A stretch of 64,000 bases of DNA from Alphaproteobacteria bacterium 43-37 (GTDB taxonomy: Bacteria; Pseudomonadota; Alphaproteobacteria; 43-37). Under the pieces are notes generated by a model. It did no database searches, had not been told where the DNA came from, and was given only the letters and a program-made list of their open reading frames with translations. Position numbers and translations under genes: made by a program. Shown here piece by piece: positions 1 through 9,128 of this stretch. Numbering within the stretch: position 1 is the first letter of the stretch; every line of letters begins with the position of its first letter. The DNA lies in contig MKSY01000010.1 in NCBI GenBank assembly GCA_001897475.1, forward strand, positions 99,118-163,117, written 5' to 3'.

Positions 1-493
1 GATAGCGGGCTGGCAAAACCACAGGTTCTTGTTCTTTGTCATCATAGTTAGGAACAAAATCAACGGTTTGTTTGTCAATGTCCTCAAGCAAGAAGTGAGC
101 AGGGTGAGACAAGCGCACTTCGGTGTAACGAGACGCAGCGGCAGGGTCTCCATCCATTGATCCAAAGTTACCCTGGCCATCGACTAATGGTACCCGCATG
201 GAGAAATCTTGAGCCATTCTGACCATGGCATCATAAACGGCCATTTCACCATGAGGATGGTATTTGCCTACAACATCACCAACAGCCCTGGCTGACTTGC
301 GATAGGCTCTATTGTAATCATTATTTGCCTCTTTCATGGCAAACAAAATGCGGCGATGAACTGGCTTTAACCCATCGCGCACATCAGGCAATGCGCGGCT
401 TACAATAACGCTCATGGCGTATTGCAAGTAAGATGTTTTCATCTCATCTTCAATGGTAACTTGAATAATTTCGGAGGCGTTTTGTCCGGTCAT
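1..493 (-). CDS. gyrA: DNA gyrase subunit A, N-terminal part (cut by window edge)
   Basis: The first 164 codons of GyrA, the strand-breaking subunit that with GyrB introduces negative supercoils. The ATG is at 491-493 on the plus strand read in reverse, and the frame stays open to base 1. Visible family blocks are [21 protein letters not shown] at 21-41, KPVHRRIL, the KYHPHG loop at 77-82 and [10 protein letters not shown] with catalytic Tyr123. In the quinolone pocket, residues 83-84 are Glu-Met where Escherichia coli has Asp82-Ser83; the later Asp (YD, equivalent to Asp87) is kept. NFGSMDGD favours GyrA over ParC. It lies 30 bases downstream of ssb and is probably cotranscribed with it. Confidence 0.95.
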   Translation of the reverse strand, partial: MTGQNASEIIQVTIEDEMKTSYLQYAMSVIVSRALPDVRDGLKPVHRRILFAMKEANNDYNRAYRKSARAVGDVVGKYHPHGEMAVYDAMVRMAQDFSMRVPLVDGQGNFGSMDGDPAAASRYTEVRLSHPAHFLLEDIDKQTVDFVPNYDDKEQEPVVLPARY

Positions 494-523
494 AATATGT
501 GAGCCTTAATGAAGAATCAAAAA

Positions 524-973
524 CTAAAAAGGTATTTCATCATCGAAACGAGATGAGGGTTTCAAAGAGGGTGAAGATTGGGGTTCAGAATCGTAATCTA
601 TGGCTTCGCTGCCGCCGTCATGACGACTATCCAACATAGTTAGCTCCCCCCTGAATTTGCTTAAAACAACCTCGGTTGTATATTTTTCTTGCCCGGTATT
701 GTCTGTCCATTTGCGGGTTTGCAGTTGTCCTTCGAGGTAAATTTTTGACCCTTTCCGAAGGTATTTCTCTGCAACTTCAGCCAGCCTATCATTAAAAATA
801 ACGACCCTATGCCATTCGGTTCTGTCTTTTCTTTCACCCGAAATGCGATCTTTCCAGTTTTCAGAAGTGGCAACAGAAAGGCTAACAATTTTAGAACCAT
901 CTTGTGCAGAGCGAACTTCTGGATCGCGGCCCAAATTCCCAACCAAAATAACTTTATTCACACTACCTGACAT
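524..973 (-). CDS. ssb: single-stranded DNA-binding protein
   Basis: A 149-residue SSB that coats single-stranded DNA during replication, repair and recombination. It opens with SVNKVILVGNLGRDPEVR, the usual start of the OB-fold, and contains TEWHRVV and YLEGQLQTRKW, which are standard core blocks. After a short variable linker rich in Ser and Asp it ends in the acidic tip DDEIPF, which docks partner proteins. Length is normal for the family. It lies just upstream of gyrA in the same direction, an arrangement common in Alphaproteobacteria. Upstream bases 974-1049 separate it from serC and could hold its promoter. Confidence 0.97.
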   Translation of the reverse strand: MSGSVNKVILVGNLGRDPEVRSAQDGSKIVSLSVATSENWKDRISGERKDRTEWHRVVIFNDRLAEVAEKYLRKGSKIYLEGQLQTRKWTDNTGQEKYTTEVVLSKFRGELTMLDSRHDGGSEAIDYDSEPQSSPSLKPSSRFDDEIPF

Positions 974-1049
974 GACATTTAGATCCTTGAAAAAAACAAC
1001 ACCATTTCTTTATAGGATATTAAGGTTCAGTAGGCTAGCAAATTGCGCT

Positions 1050-2225
1050 TTAAAGCTCATTTTTTTCAATTGTCTCAAGGGTCATATGGTAAGACCATTC
1101 TATCCAGGGGAGAAGGCGCATGATACATTCTGTTTCCACAGTAGGGCCACACCAAATACGGATATTAGGAGCATCCATAATATGGCCTTTGATATCATAT
1201 CCAGCCCCTTCTTTGGCAATGCGGTCTGTTATATTGGCAATCACACGCCATTGCTTCTCGCGAGACAGGCTCATGATGGAAGAATCTGTTAATTTAAGGC
1301 AAATTGATGTTGTTGATCGATGGGCTGGTTTATCGGCCATAAAATCAATCCAATGGGTGCGTGAGGCTACCCAATCACGAACGCAGGAAAAATTAGTTTG
1401 GGATCGTTTGATCATCGCTGGCAAACCACCTATTGACTCTGCCCAATTTAAGGCATCAAGGCAGTCCTCAACGCTTAAGAGAGAGGGGGTGTTGATGGTT
1501 TCGCCGTTGAATATTCCTTCTCTGATTCCGCCGTGCTCAGCTAAACGGAAGACTTTGGGGACGGGCCAGGAGGGGGTATAGTTTTTAAGCCTCTCGATAG
1601 CTCTTGGGCTTAAAACGATCATTCCATGAGCAGATTCGCCTCCGAGTCCTTTTTGCCATGAATAGGTCACAACGTCTAGTTTATCCCATGGTAGTTCCAT
1701 GGCGAAAATAGCTGAAACAGCATCACAAATAGTAAGGCCGGTTCTGTCTTTTGAAATCCAATCTCCGTTTTCCAAACATGTTCCAGACGTTGTACCATTC
1801 CATGTAAAAACGATATCATGATCAAGGGGAATATTGGAAAGATCAGGTAATACGCCCGCGTCGCCAACTCGAAAAAATAGATCATTTAATTTTAGTTGAT
1901 CCGTTGCATCTTTAAGCCATTCTTTGCCAAAAACATCCCAAGCTAAAACAGTTGTAGGGCCTGCACCCAATAAACTCCATAATGCCATTTCAACAGCGCC
2001 AGTATCTGAGCCAGGTACGATGCCAACTTTGTAATCTTTTGGAATACCCAAAAGGCGGGAGTTAAGTTCAATGACTTGCTTTAGTTTAGCTTTAGCATCA
2101 AAAGAACGATGTGAGCGACCAACATATGCTGACTCCAAAGCTGATAATGACCACCCGGGGTGTTTGACACAGGGGCCTGAAGAAAAAAATGGTCGTGCAG
2201 GTTTTAAGGTTGGCTTATGAGTCAT
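1050..2225 (-). CDS. serC: phosphoserine aminotransferase
   Basis: A 391-residue fold-type I PLP enzyme that converts 3-phosphohydroxypyruvate and glutamate to phosphoserine in serine synthesis. The N-terminus has FFSSGPCVKHPGW and GRSHRS, typical of the SerC branch found in Alphaproteobacteria and some archaea. IVPGSDTGAVEMALWSLLG forms the cofactor-phosphate region, and TYSWQKGLGGE carries the likely Schiff-base lysine, Lys192. Length and motifs argue for an intact enzyme. Its start touches the stop codon of ogt (shared base 2225), so the two are translationally close. No serA lies in the window. A broader aminotransferase role is possible but less likely. Confidence 0.93.
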   Translation of the reverse strand: MTHKPTLKPARPFFSSGPCVKHPGWSLSALESAYVGRSHRSFDAKAKLKQVIELNSRLLGIPKDYKVGIVPGSDTGAVEMALWSLLGAGPTTVLAWDVFGKEWLKDATDQLKLNDLFFRVGDAGVLPDLSNIPLDHDIVFTWNGTTSGTCLENGDWISKDRTGLTICDAVSAIFAMELPWDKLDVVTYSWQKGLGGESAHGMIVLSPRAIERLKNYTPSWPVPKVFRLAEHGGIREGIFNGETINTPSLLSVEDCLDALNWAESIGGLPAMIKRSQTNFSCVRDWVASRTHWIDFMADKPAHRSTTSICLKLTDSSIMSLSREKQWRVIANITDRIAKEGAGYDIKGHIMDAPNIRIWCGPTVETECIMRLLPWIEWSYHMTLETIEKNEL

Positions 2226-2716
2226 TAACTTATCTTATATCCTTCTTTTATTAACAGGTTCTTTTTTATATCGAGTCCCCAGCTAAAGCCACCCAATCCA
2301 CCTGAAGTTGATATAACCCTATGGCAGGGAATGATCCAAGCCAAAGGATTTTTTCCCACAGCTTGGCCGACAGCTTGAAATCCGGAGTTGTATCCTATCT
2401 TGTTGGCCAGTTCTTTATAAGTGGTTAATGTACCATGTGGTAAGTTAGCCAGCGCTTTCCAAACTTGAATTTGAAAAGGTGTGCCAAACGCTACAATGGA
2501 TGGGAGCTGGCTCCAATTTTTCTCTTCAATAAAATTGACAAGAGATTTTAATCCTTGCGGCAGTGTTGGGAAATCATAGTCAGGGTCAAGGTGCAATTCA
2601 ATTAAGTCACCCTCGTCGGTTAACGACAAGCTCATTTTTCCAAGAGTAGATGAACAGCTATATTTGTTAACGTGCGCAGGCTTTTCTGCTTTCGGCCTAA
2701 ATGAGATATTTATCAT
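2225..2716 (-). CDS. ogt: methylated-DNA-protein cysteine methyltransferase
   Basis: A 163-residue suicide repair protein that takes the alkyl group from O6-alkylguanine onto a cysteine. The active site PCHRVI has the acceptor Cys131, and the DNA-binding domain shows FGTPFQIQVWKAL and GTLTTYKELA. An oddity is the recognition helix: most family members read RAVG before the NP..PCHRV block, with the arginine acting as the finger that fills the flipped-base gap, while here it is QAVG (Gln115). The gene overlaps the end of glmM by 20 bases and abuts serC, so it sits in the middle of a run of minus-strand genes. Function as a methyltransferase is well supported by the intact active site. Confidence 0.93.
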   Translation of the reverse strand: MINISFRPKAEKPAHVNKYSCSSTLGKMSLSLTDEGDLIELHLDPDYDFPTLPQGLKSLVNFIEEKNWSQLPSIVAFGTPFQIQVWKALANLPHGTLTTYKELANKIGYNSGFQAVGQAVGKNPLAWIIPCHRVISTSGGLGGFSWGLDIKKNLLIKEGYKIS

Positions 2717-4037
2717 TGTCTAGTTCCGTGATTTTCTGTCTGCATGCTGAAATAATATGCTCAATAAGCGCCTCATTATCACATTGAACAAAGATGCGGA
2801 TCAAGGGCTCTGTGCCAGAAGGGCGAACCAAAATGTAGGAACTATTGCCGTGGTCATGAATGAGTGTATCAAGAAAAGATTGCCACTCAGGTAAATTCAA
2901 GAGCCGCTTGTTTTTAATAGACACATTTTCAAGCCTTTGGCTTGTCGGGATAAAGGCCAATGGCAACGATTTGGAATGTTGATAAATGGATAGAAGCTTA
3001 AGAGCAACCAACAGTCCATCGCCGATCATAGCATAGTCACCTAAAATGACATGCCCAGAAGCTTCTCCACCAATCTGCGCTTTTGTCTCTATCATTTTGT
3101 CGGCAACAAATTTATCACCAACCTGTGTTTTGAAAAACTGAACCCCATGGGATTCAAGAAGTTTTTGTAGGCCTAAGTTGGCCATAACCGTTCCTACTAC
3201 TTTTAATATTTTAAAGGTATTCGTGTGTAGTTGATCCAATGACAAAATTGCCAGGATCTGATCGCCATCGAGAAGATCTCCGTTTTTATTCACAGCCATA
3301 ACACGATCACCGTCACCATCAAATGTGAACCCGATATCGGCCTGATTTTGTGTGACCATTTTCTGAATTAAGGTAGGGTGAGTTGCGCCACAGTTTGCAT
3401 TGATGTTCATGCCATCTGGCTCATCAGCAATGGCGATAACGTCTGCGCCTAATACATGAAGGAAGTCCTTTGCCCAACCGGAAAGTGCACCATTTGCGCA
3501 ATCGATAGCTATGCGTGTTTGATAAAGGTTTAAGCTCGCAAAATGTGAGCGCAAAAAATCAAGGTATGGGTGCAAGGCGATAGACTTCATGTCAATCATT
3601 TTGCCTACCGTATTAACGGAAAATGAAAAATTCTGGTCGAAATATGTTCTTGAGATTTTCTGCTCAATACCGACAGAAATTTTTTCACCAGAAGCATTAA
3701 AAATTTTAATACCATTGTCTTGATAGGGGTTATGGGAAGCCGAGATCATCAGCCCAAAATCAGCATTATAGTGCTTTGTTAAAAAAGCCAAAGCTGGCGT
3801 TGACATGACCCCTAAATCAAGGACATCGACGCCTTTTGCCATAATGCCTGAACCAAGGCTGGAAGTAATCATCTGTCCAGACGAACGGGTATCGCAAGCT
3901 ATAACCATCTTTTTCTGACGAGCTTTAAGAATTTTCGCAATGGAAGCTCCTAAGCTAACGAGCTCAGTCGGCAAAAAAGGCCATTGAAAAACTTCGCCAC
4001 GTATTCCATCTGTTCCGAACAGGTTAACCTCAGACAC
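2697..4037 (-). CDS. glmM: phosphoglucosamine mutase
   Basis: A 446-residue enzyme that turns glucosamine-6-phosphate into glucosamine-1-phosphate for UDP-GlcNAc, the precursor of peptidoglycan and lipid A. FGTDGIRG opens the protein, SASHNP holds the phosphorylated serine (Ser101), DGDGDR binds the metal ion and RPSGTEPLIRI binds the substrate phosphate. I chose the GTG at 4035-4037: it gives the family's usual length and N-terminus, and an AGGAG lies 6 bases upstream inside the last ftsH codons. A longer frame runs back into ftsH and should be ignored. The ftsH stop ends one base before this start, so the pair is probably coupled. Confidence 0.95.
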   Translation of the reverse strand: MSEVNLFGTDGIRGEVFQWPFLPTELVSLGASIAKILKARQKKMVIACDTRSSGQMITSSLGSGIMAKGVDVLDLGVMSTPALAFLTKHYNADFGLMISASHNPYQDNGIKIFNASGEKISVGIEQKISRTYFDQNFSFSVNTVGKMIDMKSIALHPYLDFLRSHFASLNLYQTRIAIDCANGALSGWAKDFLHVLGADVIAIADEPDGMNINANCGATHPTLIQKMVTQNQADIGFTFDGDGDRVMAVNKNGDLLDGDQILAILSLDQLHTNTFKILKVVGTVMANLGLQKLLESHGVQFFKTQVGDKFVADKMIETKAQIGGEASGHVILGDYAMIGDGLLVALKLLSIYQHSKSLPLAFIPTSQRLENVSIKNKRLLNLPEWQSFLDTLIHDHGNSSYILVRPSGTEPLIRIFVQCDNEALIEHIISACRQKITELDNDKYLI

Positions 4038-4038
4038 T

Positions 4039-5961
4039 TTAAGCTCCTTGAGGTTCAAGGCCGTCTCCTTTAAGCCTCCTACCTTTCGTTTGGCTTGAGG
4101 GAACTGAGCCACGTTTACGAGCAGGTGTTGAAGCAACTGCCTCTGGGCGAGGTAAACGTCTCCCTTTCATAAGGATGTCAATGTCTTCTCCGCTCAAGGT
4201 TTCGTATTCAAGTAAAGCCTCAGCGATGGCATGGAGCTTGTTTAAATTGGCTTTAATAAGCTTTTTGGCCTTATCATAAGCAGCATCAATAATTTGTCGG
4301 ACTTCCTCGTCAATTTTTTGAGCTGTGGCTTCAGAGACATTTTTATGTTGGGTAACTGAATGCCCTAAGAATAATTCCTGGCCATTTTCACCATAAGCTA
4401 CGGGGCCCATTTTGGCGCTTAAACCCCACTCGGTTACCATCCGGCGAGAGATCTCTGTCGCCATCTTAATATCGGATGATGCGCCCGTTGTTACCTTATC
4501 TGAGCCAAAAATTAATTCTTCGGCTATGCGCCCTCCAAACGCTACAGCTAAATCGCCATGAAGTTTTTCCTTAGCAACGCTGATGCGATCTCCTTCAGGA
4601 AGACGTACGACCATGCCCAAGGCTCTGCCGCGAGGAATGATGGTGGCTTTGTGGATTGGGTCGGAAGCTGGTGTGAGCATGGCAACCAAAGCATGGCCAG
4701 CTTCATGATAGGCCGTTAAGCGCTTCTCTTGATCCGTCATGGCTAGGGAGCGTCTTTCTGAGCCCATCATGACCTTATCTTTAGCCTCTTCAAATTCGGC
4801 CATCGAAACGGCCCTTTTACCACGCCTTGCGGCTAGGAGTGCGGCCTCATTAACAAGGTTAGCAAGATCAGCGCCCGAAAAACCTGGGGTTCCTCTGGCT
4901 AGTACTTTTGCATCCACATCTGGGGCTAAAGGTACTTTTTTCATATGAACGCTTAAAATCTTCTCTCGGCCGCTCACATCAGGATTGGGAACAATTACTT
5001 GTCGGTCGAAACGGCCAGGACGCAAAAGCGCAGGATCAAGAACATCGGGACGGTTTGTGGCCGCAATCAATATGACTCCCTCATTGGATTCAAACCCGTC
5101 CATTTCTACCAATAATTGGTTCAGCGTTTGTTCGCGCTCATCGTTGCCTCCTCCTAGGCCAGCACCACGATGGCGGCCAACGGCATCAATTTCATCGATG
5201 AAGATAATGCATGGAGCATTTTTCTTCCCTTGCTCAAACATGTCACGCACACGGCTGGCACCCACACCCACAAACATTTCAACGAAATCAGAACCTGAAA
5301 TGGTAAAGAATGGGACGTTGGCTTCTCCAGCAATGGCTCTCGCAAGAAGAGTTTTACCGGTGCCGGGAGGGCCTACAAGCAAAACACCTTTCGGGATTTT
5401 GCCACCTAGTCGTTGGAACTTTTGAGGGTCTTTTAAGAAATCAACAATTTCTTCAAGCTCAAATTTTGCTTCATCAATGCCTGCGACATCCTCAAAAGTG
5501 ATGCGGCCAGACTTTTCAGACAATAGCTTGGCTCTGGATTTGCCAAAACCCATGGCTTTCCCACTGCCACTTTGCATTTGCCGTAAGAGGAAAATCCAAC
5601 CGCCAATTAAGAGGATAATGGGAAACCACGAGAACAATATTTGCATGAGTGATGGCGAATTTTCATCGGCAGGGGCGACTTTAACCCGAACACCTTTTTC
5701 TACCAAGCGATCGGCCAAGCCGGTGGTTTGTTGAGGGATATGAATGGAGAAAATTTGACCATTACGCAACTTGCCTGTGATAATATTTCCGCGTAAAAGA
5801 ACTTCTTCAATGTTTTGCTTTTCGGCGTGGTCAATGAGCTCATTGTAAGAAATATCTGTCTGCCCGGTTTTTTGAGAGGACGAATTAAACATGTTAAACG
5901 CCGCAATCAAGAGAAGGGCGAGGACGAGCCATAAAGCAGCATTTCTTCCAAGATTATTCAA
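4039..5961 (-). CDS. ftsH: ATP-dependent zinc metalloprotease FtsH
   Basis: A 640-residue membrane-anchored AAA protease for quality control of membrane and regulatory proteins. Two N-terminal membrane segments (about residues 9-24 and 108-126) bracket a periplasmic domain. The AAA module has Walker A GPPGTGKT at 197-204, Walker [10 protein letters not shown] and the second region of homology RPGRFDR. The zinc protease motif HEAGH is at 419-423. The start codon is TTG at 5959-5961 with AAAGGC about 9 bases upstream; no ATG nearby fits. In many bacteria tilS precedes ftsH, but here a plsC-like gene does. Downstream glmM begins one base after the stop. Confidence 0.97.
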   Translation of the reverse strand: MNNLGRNAALWLVLALLLIAAFNMFNSSSQKTGQTDISYNELIDHAEKQNIEEVLLRGNIITGKLRNGQIFSIHIPQQTTGLADRLVEKGVRVKVAPADENSPSLMQILFSWFPIILLIGGWIFLLRQMQSGSGKAMGFGKSRAKLLSEKSGRITFEDVAGIDEAKFELEEIVDFLKDPQKFQRLGGKIPKGVLLVGPPGTGKTLLARAIAGEANVPFFTISGSDFVEMFVGVGASRVRDMFEQGKKNAPCIIFIDEIDAVGRHRGAGLGGGNDEREQTLNQLLVEMDGFESNEGVILIAATNRPDVLDPALLRPGRFDRQVIVPNPDVSGREKILSVHMKKVPLAPDVDAKVLARGTPGFSGADLANLVNEAALLAARRGKRAVSMAEFEEAKDKVMMGSERRSLAMTDQEKRLTAYHEAGHALVAMLTPASDPIHKATIIPRGRALGMVVRLPEGDRISVAKEKLHGDLAVAFGGRIAEELIFGSDKVTTGASSDIKMATEISRRMVTEWGLSAKMGPVAYGENGQELFLGHSVTQHKNVSEATAQKIDEEVRQIIDAAYDKAKKLIKANLNKLHAIAEALLEYETLSGEDIDILMKGRRLPRPEAVASTPARKRGSVPSSQTKGRRLKGDGLEPQGA

Positions 5962-6062
5962 TGTTCTTGCCTTTCAATTTAAGCTTTGACCGATCATACA
6001 GTAGTTGCAGTCGCTAGTGTAAACATCTTTAGCAAATCATTCAATAAGGCTTAATTAACCCT

Positions 6063-6767
6063 TTAAGAATTCTTTGCAAGACGGAGGGACTCTTTTTCAA
6101 TCTTTTCTTCTAGTTTTTCCATAAAAGTATCTACGTCCATTCCTGGATCAATGGCGTCCAGAACGTTTAAAGTTATGGTTCCAGGCTTTTTATCAAACGA
6201 TCGCCGGCCCCAAAAATACCCTGAGTTTAGCGCCACTGGATAAACAGGAATTTGAAGACTTTTGTATAGCAAGCCAACTCCTTTTTGATAATTTCCTTTT
6301 TCCCCAGCTTTGGATCTTGTTCCTTCGGGAAAAATAACAATGGGTCGTCCGCTTGAAGCGACTTCTTTGGCTTGATTGAGCATTGACACTAACGCGCCTC
6401 GCCCACCTTTGCGGTCTACAATGATCATTTGTAAGCGTCGAATATACCCGCCAAAGCTCAATCGATCTAATTCCTTTTTGAGGACATAGGATGGATCGCA
6501 TAAAATAGCATGATAAACAATGGTCTCCCAAGAAGATTGATGTTTTGAAGCTATAATGCAAGGAAATGTTAGTTTTTCGATGCCGTTAACTTGGTAGTCT
6601 AGCCCAACGATCGTCTTGAGCAGCCATAGAACGGTTTTAGACCATATCCTTGTGACATGCAAAACCACGTTTCTAGGAAAAACAAAACATATGGTTCCAA
6701 CGGTAAGAACCAACGTTGTGAACATAAAAAACGTTATATTAAAAATAAGAGATTTCAACCGGGCCAT
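6063..6767 (-). CDS. plsC: 1-acyl-sn-glycerol-3-phosphate acyltransferase family protein
   Basis: A membrane-bound acyltransferase of the PlsC type, which adds the second acyl chain to make phosphatidic acid. An N-terminal hydrophobic segment (LIFNITFFMFTTLVLTVGT) is followed by the acyltransferase blocks KHQSSWET (H-x4-E, where the commonest form is H-x4-D), the IVDRKGGRGA region and FPEGTRS. The conserved LYKSLQIPVYPVALNSG block also fits. I chose ATG at 6765-6767; an in-frame TTG at 6780-6782 that overlaps the upstream stop is an alternative. The gene ends a run ftsE-ftsX-DUF218-plsC with tight spacing, suggesting one envelope operon. The acyl acceptor is not proven by sequence. Confidence 0.88.
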   Translation of the reverse strand: MARLKSLIFNITFFMFTTLVLTVGTICFVFPRNVVLHVTRIWSKTVLWLLKTIVGLDYQVNGIEKLTFPCIIASKHQSSWETIVYHAILCDPSYVLKKELDRLSFGGYIRRLQMIIVDRKGGRGALVSMLNQAKEVASSGRPIVIFPEGTRSKAGEKGNYQKGVGLLYKSLQIPVYPVALNSGYFWGRRSFDKKPGTITLNVLDAIDPGMDVDTFMEKLEEKIEKESLRLAKNS

Positions 6768-6778
6768 GGCAAACAATA

Positions 6779-7399
6779 TCAAATGAGATAGCTGAAATAT
6801 AGGAGTAAAATCTTATTGTATTCAATAAAAAACAACCATGTTGTTCCTGGCCAAGACCACCAATCATCTGCACGAACGGCTTTTGGCATTACAACGTGTG
6901 GAATAATTGTTATTCCTGGAAGTTCCCGTTTAAACTGCAGTAAGCTTCTTGGCATATGGTAATTAGCCGTAATAAGCCGTATGGAATGAATGGTGTGTGC
7001 TTGAATCCATTGGCGTGTTTCTTTAGCATTTCCTTGTGTGTTGAGCGCCTCTTTGCCTAAAACGACCTTGCTTTTAAGGTGAGCATATTTGGAATAAGTA
7101 GCAGATAGCAAACTCTCAAGAGATACAGCTTTGTTAACGCCGGATATGAATAGTCTTTCGCCTAACCCATCATCCAGCAGCCGTAACCCTTCTTGAATTC
7201 TCTCATTGCCACCAGTTAACACAACAATTAATTGGGTTTTGTTTGGATTAAAAGGTTCTGGAGAAAGAGCGGCTTGAGCGAAAATTAAAAAGCCGATGGC
7301 CCAAAGACCAGATAAGCATAAAATTGAATTGTATGTGATTTTTAAAAAGCTTTTAAGGATGCCGATCGTATGAGAACTAGACGTGCTGATGAAGGACAT
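6779..7399 (-). CDS. DUF218 (YdcF/ElyC-like) membrane protein
   Basis: A 206-residue protein with one N-terminal membrane segment (about residues 25-45) followed by a DUF218 domain. The domain shows IVVLTGGNERIQEGLRLL at the start, RLFISGVN and then ITANYHMPRSLLQFKREL, the usual pattern of this Rossmann-like family. Family members include SanA and ElyC, which act in envelope integrity and lipid-carrier metabolism, but the chemistry is unsettled. It overlaps the end of ftsX by 23 bases and precedes plsC directly. Position between ftsX and plsC is seen in other Alphaproteobacteria and supports an envelope role. Confidence 0.85.
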   Translation of the reverse strand: MSFISTSSSHTIGILKSFLKITYNSILCLSGLWAIGFLIFAQAALSPEPFNPNKTQLIVVLTGGNERIQEGLRLLDDGLGERLFISGVNKAVSLESLLSATYSKYAHLKSKVVLGKEALNTQGNAKETRQWIQAHTIHSIRLITANYHMPRSLLQFKRELPGITIIPHVVMPKAVRADDWWSWPGTTWLFFIEYNKILLLYFSYLI

Positions 7400-8264
7400 A
7401 GGAAACCGTAATGCGGGATGTAAATATCATTGCAATGACTACAACCAATGGTACAAGAAATAATACGCTCAATAACAAGGGCATGGATAATGTAATCATG
7501 GGTAAATGAACATCCATTTGCCCTAAGAAAAATTTTAAAGCTAGAAAAATTAATCCCAATGCTAAAAAATTATAGAAGACACCTTTGAGAGCTAGTTTAA
7601 ATGTATGCCGCTGAAACTGCTTCGCAATGTAGTGGGCACGCGCACCTATGAGGCGTAAAGTATGAATGATGTCTTTGTGGACTACAAGCCCTGTATAAGT
7701 GGTAAACACGAGTGTTCCTAGTGCTGCAAAAGCAATAAGGATGACGATTATTTGAATCACAACCTGAGTGGCGCTGATTAGCTTAATAAGATGCTTATGC
7801 CAATTCTGATGATGGGTAATGGTGATGCCGGGGGAAATCTTATTCAAGTCATTGCTTATTGATTGTGCATCAATGAATTGCTTGTGACGCAATTGCACGG
7901 TGATCATTTTTGGAACAGGCAGACCAAGATCGCGTACATTTTGGCCTAGCCAAGGTTCTAATAGCTTATAGGTCTCTTCCGACTCCATAACGTCAGCCTT
8001 AGCAATGCTCGGAATAAGCCGTAGATGGCTTAAGATTTCATTCAATGTGGTGTGATCTTGTTCTGGTTGTGTGCTTGTGGGGATTTGGATCGTCATATGT
8101 TCACCAAGATCTTGTCCCCATTTTCCAGCCAATGATGAAAGGCTTAAGGTGCATAAAATAAAAATGGTGGAGATGAATGTAGTGAGGGCGATGATCCAAG
8201 GAATAAACTTAGAAGCAGAGTCTTCATCAAATGGAATATCGTATGGGTTTTGCTTAAGCATCAT
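7377..8264 (-). CDS. ftsX: cell division protein FtsX
   Basis: A 295-residue membrane partner of FtsE; together they couple the division ring to activation of peptidoglycan hydrolases. The layout is typical of FtsX: a cytoplasmic N-terminus, a first membrane helix at about 27-47, a periplasmic domain of about 120 residues and three more membrane helices in the C-terminal half (around 175-195, 225-245 and 265-285). LRLIGARAHYIAKQFQRHTFK matches the FtsX loop. The start overlaps the ftsE stop by 11 bases (an ATG three bases later is equally possible). Assignment rests on layout, partner gene and these motifs. Confidence 0.9.
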   Translation of the reverse strand: MMLKQNPYDIPFDEDSASKFIPWIIALTTFISTIFILCTLSLSSLAGKWGQDLGEHMTIQIPTSTQPEQDHTTLNEILSHLRLIPSIAKADVMESEETYKLLEPWLGQNVRDLGLPVPKMITVQLRHKQFIDAQSISNDLNKISPGITITHHQNWHKHLIKLISATQVVIQIIVILIAFAALGTLVFTTYTGLVVHKDIIHTLRLIGARAHYIAKQFQRHTFKLALKGVFYNFLALGLIFLALKFFLGQMDVHLPMITLSMPLLLSVLFLVPLVVVIAMIFTSRITVSYVLHQHV

Positions 8265-8967
8265 GATTGACCTTTTCTTTTTTATTGGCCCCAGGCGCGA
8301 TCAAGCGACCATTTTCCAAGTGCAAAATTGGATGATCAAACTCTGACGAGACATAACGATTGTGCGTGGCGATGACGACAGTCGTTCCCATTTTGTTTAG
8401 CTCTTCAAACAAATAGAGTAGCTTGACGGCTAATTGATCATCGACATTCCCGGTCGGTTCATCGGCTAGGAGGAGATCAGGTTGAGCGATCACAGCTCGG
8501 GCGATGGCGACGCGTTGCTTTTGTCCGCCAGACAAGCTTAAGGGTAGAGAAAGGATGTGGTCTTCTAGTCCAACCCATGAGAGGAGTTCGGCGGCATGAA
8601 TGCGTGCGCGGCGAGGGTCAAACCCGGCCACCTTTAGTGGCAACGCAACATTATCAAGGGCGGAAAGATGGTTAATTAGGTTGAAATCTTGAAACACAAC
8701 CCCTATCCTTTGTCGGAAGAAAGGTATCTCGCTTCGCAAAATAGTGGTGATGTCTCGGCCAAAAAGATGAATTGTTCCTCGAGAAGGTTCGTGGCCAAGG
8801 TACAAGAATTTCAACAAGGAGCTTTTGCCTGCACCGCTCGAGCCCGTTAAAAAATGAAAAGATCCTTTTTCGAGCCTAAATGTTAGGTTGCTTAAAATTT
8901 CAGGGCCCCGATCATATCGCAATCCAACATTTTGAAACCTTACGATGTCTTTTTCATTTTTTGCCAC
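8254..8967 (-). CDS. ftsE: cell division ATP-binding protein FtsE
   Basis: A 237-residue ABC ATPase acting with FtsX at the division site. Visible motifs are Walker A GSSGAGKSS, the Q-loop in GVVFQDFNLI, the signature LSGGQKQRVAIARA, Walker B LLLADEPTGNVD and the switch histidine in VIATHNR. The family hallmark LLADEPTGN is present. The start is a GTG at 8965-8967, giving a protein of the expected length. It is the first gene of a minus-strand run ftsE-ftsX-DUF218-plsC and faces a divergent zinc-ribbon gene across about 160 bases, which must hold promoters for both directions. Confidence 0.95.
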   Translation of the reverse strand: MAKNEKDIVRFQNVGLRYDRGPEILSNLTFRLEKGSFHFLTGSSGAGKSSLLKFLYLGHEPSRGTIHLFGRDITTILRSEIPFFRQRIGVVFQDFNLINHLSALDNVALPLKVAGFDPRRARIHAAELLSWVGLEDHILSLPLSLSGGQKQRVAIARAVIAQPDLLLADEPTGNVDDQLAVKLLYLFEELNKMGTTVVIATHNRYVSSEFDHPILHLENGRLIAPGANKKEKVNHDA

Positions 8968-9075
8968 TTTGATCGTACCTGTGAAACATTTGCGAAATCT
9001 CTCTCTTTCGTTTTACATTTTCTTTTCTCTAACAACAAGATTTATGTCGCAGAATAATTTTTGCGCGCTGGGGGT

Positions 9076-9104
9076 TTGATCAAATCCCGTTATCCAGGTA
9101 TATT
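9076..9104 (+). promoter_or_regulatory. sigma70-like promoter for the zinc-ribbon gene
   Basis: TTGATC, a 17-base spacer and TATATT (5 of 6 to the -10 consensus) lie about 25 bases before the ATG at 9129. The spacing is ideal and the site is in the divergent gap with ftsE. Prediction by eye only. Confidence 0.5.
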
Positions 9105-9128
9105 GAAACAAAAAACAAAGGATTTAAG

